This document shows, piece after piece, positions 30,694 to 33,751 of a stretch of DNA of 33,751 nt. The position numbers and the translations under genes are program-made. The notes below the pieces were generated by a model that was not told where the DNA came from, did no database searches, and was given only the letters and a program-made list of their open reading frames with translations. The stretch's first letter is position 1. Each line of letters opens with the position of its first letter. The DNA is from Streptomyces milbemycinicus (lineage in GTDB: Bacteria; Actinomycetota; Actinomycetes; Streptomycetales; Streptomycetaceae): positions 1 through 33,751 of the forward strand of contig NZ_MUNE01000044.1 of the NCBI RefSeq assembly GCF_002154605.1, read 5' to 3'.

Positions 30694-32874
30694 TCACCGA
30701 TCGGACCGGACGGCGATCGTGCAGAGCCGCTTCGTCGCCCGAGTGAGTGCGACGTACAGGTCCCGCTCGCCACCGGAGCGGGCCGCGATGATCTCCTCCG
30801 GGTCCACGACGACGACCGCGTCGAACTCCAGACCGCGCGCCTCGGACGCCGGTACGAGGCGCGCCTGCCGCGCGATCCCCGCGGATGTCAGCTCGTCCAG
30901 CCTGGTGTCCGCGCAGATCACCCCGAGCAGTTCACCGGGGTGCGCCGCGGCCTGGGCCCGGAGCTCCTGTGTGACGGTGGCGGCAAGTGTGTGCGGGGGT
31001 GCGGTGCGGGTACGGGGCACCTCGCCGCGGCGGATCGAGCGGCTCGGGGTCTGTCCGGGGGCGATACGTGCGAGCAGATCCCGGGTGGTGGCCAGGATCT
31101 CCTGCGTGGTGCGGTAACTGACGGTCAGGGTGTGCAGGTTGAACCGCGAGCCGACATGGGGGTTCAGGGCCTGCTGCCAGTCGTGTGCGGTCGACGCCGG
31201 GCCCGCTTGGGCGAAGTCGCCCACCAGGGTCATCGACCTGGCCGGGCAGCGGCGCACGACCATCCGCCACTGCATGGCGGTCAGCTCCTGCGCCTCGTCG
31301 ACGACGACGTGTCCGTACGTCCGCTCCGGCGGGCCGTCGAGCAGGCTCGCCGCCTCGTCCAACAGCGGCACATCGGCGTCGGTCCACGCATCGGTCCACG
31401 CGTCGGTCCACGCGCCGGTCCACGCGCCGGTCCACGCGTCGGTCCGCCGCCGGCCGTCGGTGTGCGGAGTGCGCAGCAGCCGGGACCGTTCGTCATCGGT
31501 CAGCCGCGGCAGATGCTCGGCGAGTGCGTCGGGGTCCGTCAGGAGGGCCCGTACGAGGTCGTCGGGCGCGAGCCGTGGCCACAGCGCCTCCACGGCACCG
31601 TCGAAGTGGGCGTCGTCCAGGAGGTTCGCCCGGACGGCCCGCGCGTCGAACTCATCGGCCGGCCCCTCGGCCGGTGCGTCGTCGAGGCCGAGCCGGCGCA
31701 GATCGGCCGCCGCGGCCCGGTCGAGGTCGAGGCCGGTGCTCTGCGCGACCTCGGCGTCGATGCGCTCCAGAGTCTCGGCCGTGCCGCGTTCCAGCGCTTG
31801 CGTGACGGCGTCGGCCAACAGCTCCTTGAACACCTGGCGCGCCCGGTTGTGTCCTACGTCGGCTGCCACGGCCGCGTCGCGTGCCCTGGCCACTTCCCCG
31901 TCCTCCAGGCGGATCCATTCCTGTCCCACGCGCACGGCGAAGTCATCGCGCGGCGCCTGCCGGGCGCGCACCAGGCCCGCCAGTGCGTAGGCCAGCACGG
32001 CGCTGCCCTTGAGGCGGGCCGCGTCGATCGGCTCCACGGCGTCCGGAACAGCCCTTGCTCCTGCAAGGTCCTGACAAGTCGCCAGGACCACATCGTTCTC
32101 CCCGAGCGAGGGCAGGACATGGGAGATGTAGTCCAGGAACCGCGCGTTCGGACCGAGCACCAGGACACCACGCTCGGCGGCGCGCGGAAACGCGTACAGC
32201 ACATAGGCCGCCCGGTGCAGCGCCACCACCGTCTTGCCGGTGCCGGGGCCGCCCTGCACCACCGTCACCCCCCGGTGCGGGGACCGGACGATGTCGTCCT
32301 GCTCCGCCTGCAGCGTCGCGACCGCCGCCCGCATCCGTCCCGTACGCCGTGCCTGCAGCGCCTCCGCCAGCGGGCCGTCGCCGACGATGTCGTCGGCGGT
32401 GGGGGCGGAGCCGTCCAGCAGTTCATCGCTCACCGCCGCCACCGCGCGGCCCTCCAGCCGCAGATGACGGCGGCGCCGCAGGCTCATCGGGTGGATCGGG
32501 GTCGCCTCGTAGAAGGGCCGCGCCGCGTCAGCGCGCCAGTCCACAAGCAGCGGCAGATCGTCCTCGTCCGTGTGCAGGCCGAGACGTCCGATGCGCAGGG
32601 CCGTACCGTCCGCACCGTCGATCCGGCCGAAGACCAGCCCCTCCTCGGCCCCTTCCAGCCTGCGCACCTCCCTCGCCAGACGCCCGGCGGCGACCTCGCG
32701 CTCGTACACCTCGCCCGCGCTGTCGCTCCGCCCGGCCGATGCCTTCAGCACATCGGCCAACTGCGTCCGCGCGTCGGCGATCCGCTCGCTGATCAGTCCG
32801 TACAGGGCGGACACATGGGCCTGCTCCAGCTCGATCTGGCACCGGGCGGCGGTATCGATGGCCTGCGACAACAC
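30694..32874 (-). CDS. helR: HelR-type RNA polymerase recycling ATPase (UvrD-like)
   Basis: GTG 32874 follows AGGAG. The 726-residue superfamily 1 helicase-like protein starts with the antiparallel coiled-coil arm (HVSALYGLISERIADARTQL...GRLAREVRRLEG). It has Walker A VVQGGPGTGKTVVALHRAAYVLY, Walker B YGHVVVDEAQEL, VGDFAQ, TLTVSYRTTQEIL and a C-terminal ARGLEFDAVVVVDPEE...RDLYVALTRATKRL. HelR in Streptomyces dislodges stalled or rifamycin-bound RNA polymerase and gives rifamycin tolerance. A tandem WTDA repeat (six 12-bp units) sits in the middle. The strong palindrome at 32883-32926 lies just ahead of the ribosome site. Confidence 0.88.
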   Translation of the reverse strand: MLSQAIDTAARCQIELEQAHVSALYGLISERIADARTQLADVLKASAGRSDSAGEVYEREVAAGRLAREVRRLEGAEEGLVFGRIDGADGTALRIGRLGLHTDEDDLPLLVDWRADAARPFYEATPIHPMSLRRRRHLRLEGRAVAAVSDELLDGSAPTADDIVGDGPLAEALQARRTGRMRAAVATLQAEQDDIVRSPHRGVTVVQGGPGTGKTVVALHRAAYVLYAFPRAAERGVLVLGPNARFLDYISHVLPSLGENDVVLATCQDLAGARAVPDAVEPIDAARLKGSAVLAYALAGLVRARQAPRDDFAVRVGQEWIRLEDGEVARARDAAVAADVGHNRARQVFKELLADAVTQALERGTAETLERIDAEVAQSTGLDLDRAAAADLRRLGLDDAPAEGPADEFDARAVRANLLDDAHFDGAVEALWPRLAPDDLVRALLTDPDALAEHLPRLTDDERSRLLRTPHTDGRRRTDAWTGAWTGAWTDAWTDAWTDADVPLLDEAASLLDGPPERTYGHVVVDEAQELTAMQWRMVVRRCPARSMTLVGDFAQAGPASTAHDWQQALNPHVGSRFNLHTLTVSYRTTQEILATTRDLLARIAPGQTPSRSIRRGEVPRTRTAPPHTLAATVTQELRAQAAAHPGELLGVICADTRLDELTSAGIARQARLVPASEARGLEFDAVVVVDPEEIIAARSGGERDLYVALTRATKRLCTIAVRSDR
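31379..31450. repeat. 12-bp in-frame tandem repeat within helR
   Basis: Six units of TCGGTCCACGCG and close variants encode WTDA/WTGA repeats in a surface insertion of HelR. Copy number is likely to differ between strains. Confidence 0.75.
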
Positions 32875-32882
32875 ATGGCTCC

Positions 32883-32926
32883 TCTCGGGAATTCAGCCGC
32901 ACCACTATGCGGCTGAATTCCCGAGA
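32883..32926. promoter_or_regulatory. 19-bp-arm palindrome upstream of helR
   Basis: The arm starting TCTCGGGAATTCAG (32883-32901) is exactly complementary to 32908-32926 around the 6-bp spacer CCACTA. It ends 8 bp before the helR start, so in mRNA it would form a 19-bp stem next to the ribosome site. A second small repeat (AAGTAAG/CTTACTT) follows at about 32927-32946. It may be a regulator site, an attenuator or a rifamycin-responsive element. Confidence 0.7.
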
Positions 32927-32987
32927 AAGTAAGCCTTGACTTACTTGGGTGGATCGGCCCTCAAAAGCTACCGACCCGGGACGTCGC

Positions 32988-33662
32988 TCAGGGCGCGGTG
33001 CGGGTGAAATGGAACGGGCATGTGGCGCCGCCCAGGCCGATGGTGGTAGCACGGTCGAAGCGGAACCCGTGCCTTTCCGGGTCGATCGCCTCGATCCAGT
33101 TCCCGTCGAACGCGCACATGACGGGGGTCAGTTCCGCGGCGGAATTCGCCGTGAGCACGTCGTGGTAGAAGCACCGGTGAATGTCCACCAGATATCGCTC
33201 ATCGTCGTCGGCGGGGCGCTGGAAGGTGAAGGTCTTCCCGAAGGCGTACTCCTCACGGGCCTTCGACACGTCCACCATCGCCCGGAACGGATCCGGTGCG
33301 GCGTCCAGCATGGCCCGGGTGCTCGCGTGAACCGCCTCGCCGAGCGGTTCGACCAGCGCGTCCCGTACCGCGCGGGTGGCGGCGTCGCGGCCCAGCCGCG
33401 GGAGCAGCTTCTCGTACGCCGCGACCACCGCGAGGGTGATACGGAGGTTGTAGCGCGAGGGCTCGTCGACGACCATCTGCGCGTTCGCCGCCTCCAGCTC
33501 CGCGTGCCGCTCACGCATCGGGGAGACGAGGTCGCCGGGAAGCGCCTGCTTTTGCAGCGTGGCGGAGATGTGGTCGAAGAAACCGGCGATCAGCAGCGCT
33601 GTGTCGCGCTCGGGATCGGGAACGTAGTCGCCGTCGGTCATTTCGAACTGGTCGGTGGTCAC
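32988..33662 (-). CDS. L-2-amino-thiazoline-4-carboxylate hydrolase family protein
   Basis: A 224-residue protein. The C-terminal half has the family signature: DIHRCFYHDVL, PVMCAFDGNWIEAIDP and FDRATTIGLGGATCPFHFTR, with three conserved cysteines. The N-terminal half is helical. Family members hydrolyse the thiazoline ring to a cysteine derivative, or act in natural-product pathways. ATG 33662 follows GGAAAGGAC. No partner genes are visible before the window ends. Confidence 0.8.
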   Translation of the reverse strand: MTTDQFEMTDGDYVPDPERDTALLIAGFFDHISATLQKQALPGDLVSPMRERHAELEAANAQMVVDEPSRYNLRITLAVVAAYEKLLPRLGRDAATRAVRDALVEPLGEAVHASTRAMLDAAPDPFRAMVDVSKAREEYAFGKTFTFQRPADDDERYLVDIHRCFYHDVLTANSAAELTPVMCAFDGNWIEAIDPERHGFRFDRATTIGLGGATCPFHFTRTAP

Positions 33663-33728
33663 GAACGGTCCTTTCGGGACGGGCTCAGTCCCGAGAACGA
33701 CCTGACAGCGCGCAGGGCGGAGCCGGGT

Positions 33729-33751
33729 CGTGCTCGCGACGAGCGAGCACG
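33729..33751. repeat. inverted repeat at window edge
   Basis: CGTGCTCGC and GCGAGCACG form a perfect 9-bp stem around GACGA. It lies upstream of the hydrolase gene or after a gene beyond the edge; role unknown. Confidence 0.4.

Noticed and set aside
30661..32916. 751-aa plus-strand frame across helR
   Set aside because: Antisense shadow; the minus strand carries all helicase motifs in order.

Overview
The window is high-GC DNA of a Streptomyces-type actinomycete. Codon third positions are almost all G or C, GTG and TTG starts are common, and most recognisable proteins have their closest familiar relatives in Streptomyces. It consists of two stretches of chromosome separated by a 21.4-kb integrated element.

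Left chromosome (1-6940): a partial MFS transporter with a palindromic operator over its start codon; a small lipoprotein; a cysteine/sulfur cluster (LysR regulator, cysteine dioxygenase-like cupin, YeiH-type putative sulfite exporter); a broken Clp N-domain fragment; an alpha/beta hydrolase with an Asp at the nucleophile elbow; and tRNA-Cys(GCA).

Integrated element (about 6899-28351): an actinomycete integrative and conjugative element (AICE) of the pSAM2 type, inserted at the 3' end of tRNA-Cys. It is bounded by a perfect 43-bp direct repeat (6899-6941 and 28309-28351), with 11-bp integrase arm-type repeats just inside each end. A long leftward gene series runs from about 21.86 kb to 7.06 kb: RapZ-C-like protein, 98-aa protein, PycTM-like membrane protein, GGDEF nucleotide cyclase, Spd-like membrane proteins, zinc protein, TraB/FtsK translocase (apparently frameshifted), small membrane and zinc proteins, two paralogous C5 methyltransferases, prim-pol replication protein, DUF3987/YfjI protein, excisionase, integrase and a small membrane protein. 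Many junctions are 4-bp ATGA/GTGA overlaps. The head of the series has a clear promoter whose -10 lies inside a perfect 11-bp-arm palindrome (KorSA-type operator candidate), followed by a BoxA-like block resembling the pre-16S rRNA leader. A hairpin with a near-invariant 19-20-nt loop and stems that change compensatorily precedes four genes of the series. To the right lies a control/immunity module: HTH-DUF5919 regulator, Nudix protein like pSAM2 Pif, HD protein and tandem-wHTH GntR regulator. Beyond it is lower-GC cargo: a membrane STAND-like NTPase with Sel1 repeats, a zinc-ribbon protein, a decayed tRNA-Ser piece and an endonuclease VII-like protein.

Right chromosome (28352-33751): an SUMF1/FGE-fold protein whose first ATG sits 2 bp after the tRNA 3' end in the uninterrupted chromosome; a polysaccharide deacetylase lipoprotein; a Crp/Fnr regulator; a HelR-type RNA polymerase-recycling ATPase behind a very strong 19-bp-arm palindrome; and an L-2-amino-thiazoline-4-carboxylate hydrolase family protein.

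The strongest leads for something undescribed are the overlapping GGDEF-cyclase/PycTM pair inside the transfer operon, the rRNA-like BoxA leader combined with repeated covarying hairpin leaders, and the membrane STAND-Sel1 protein in the cargo region.
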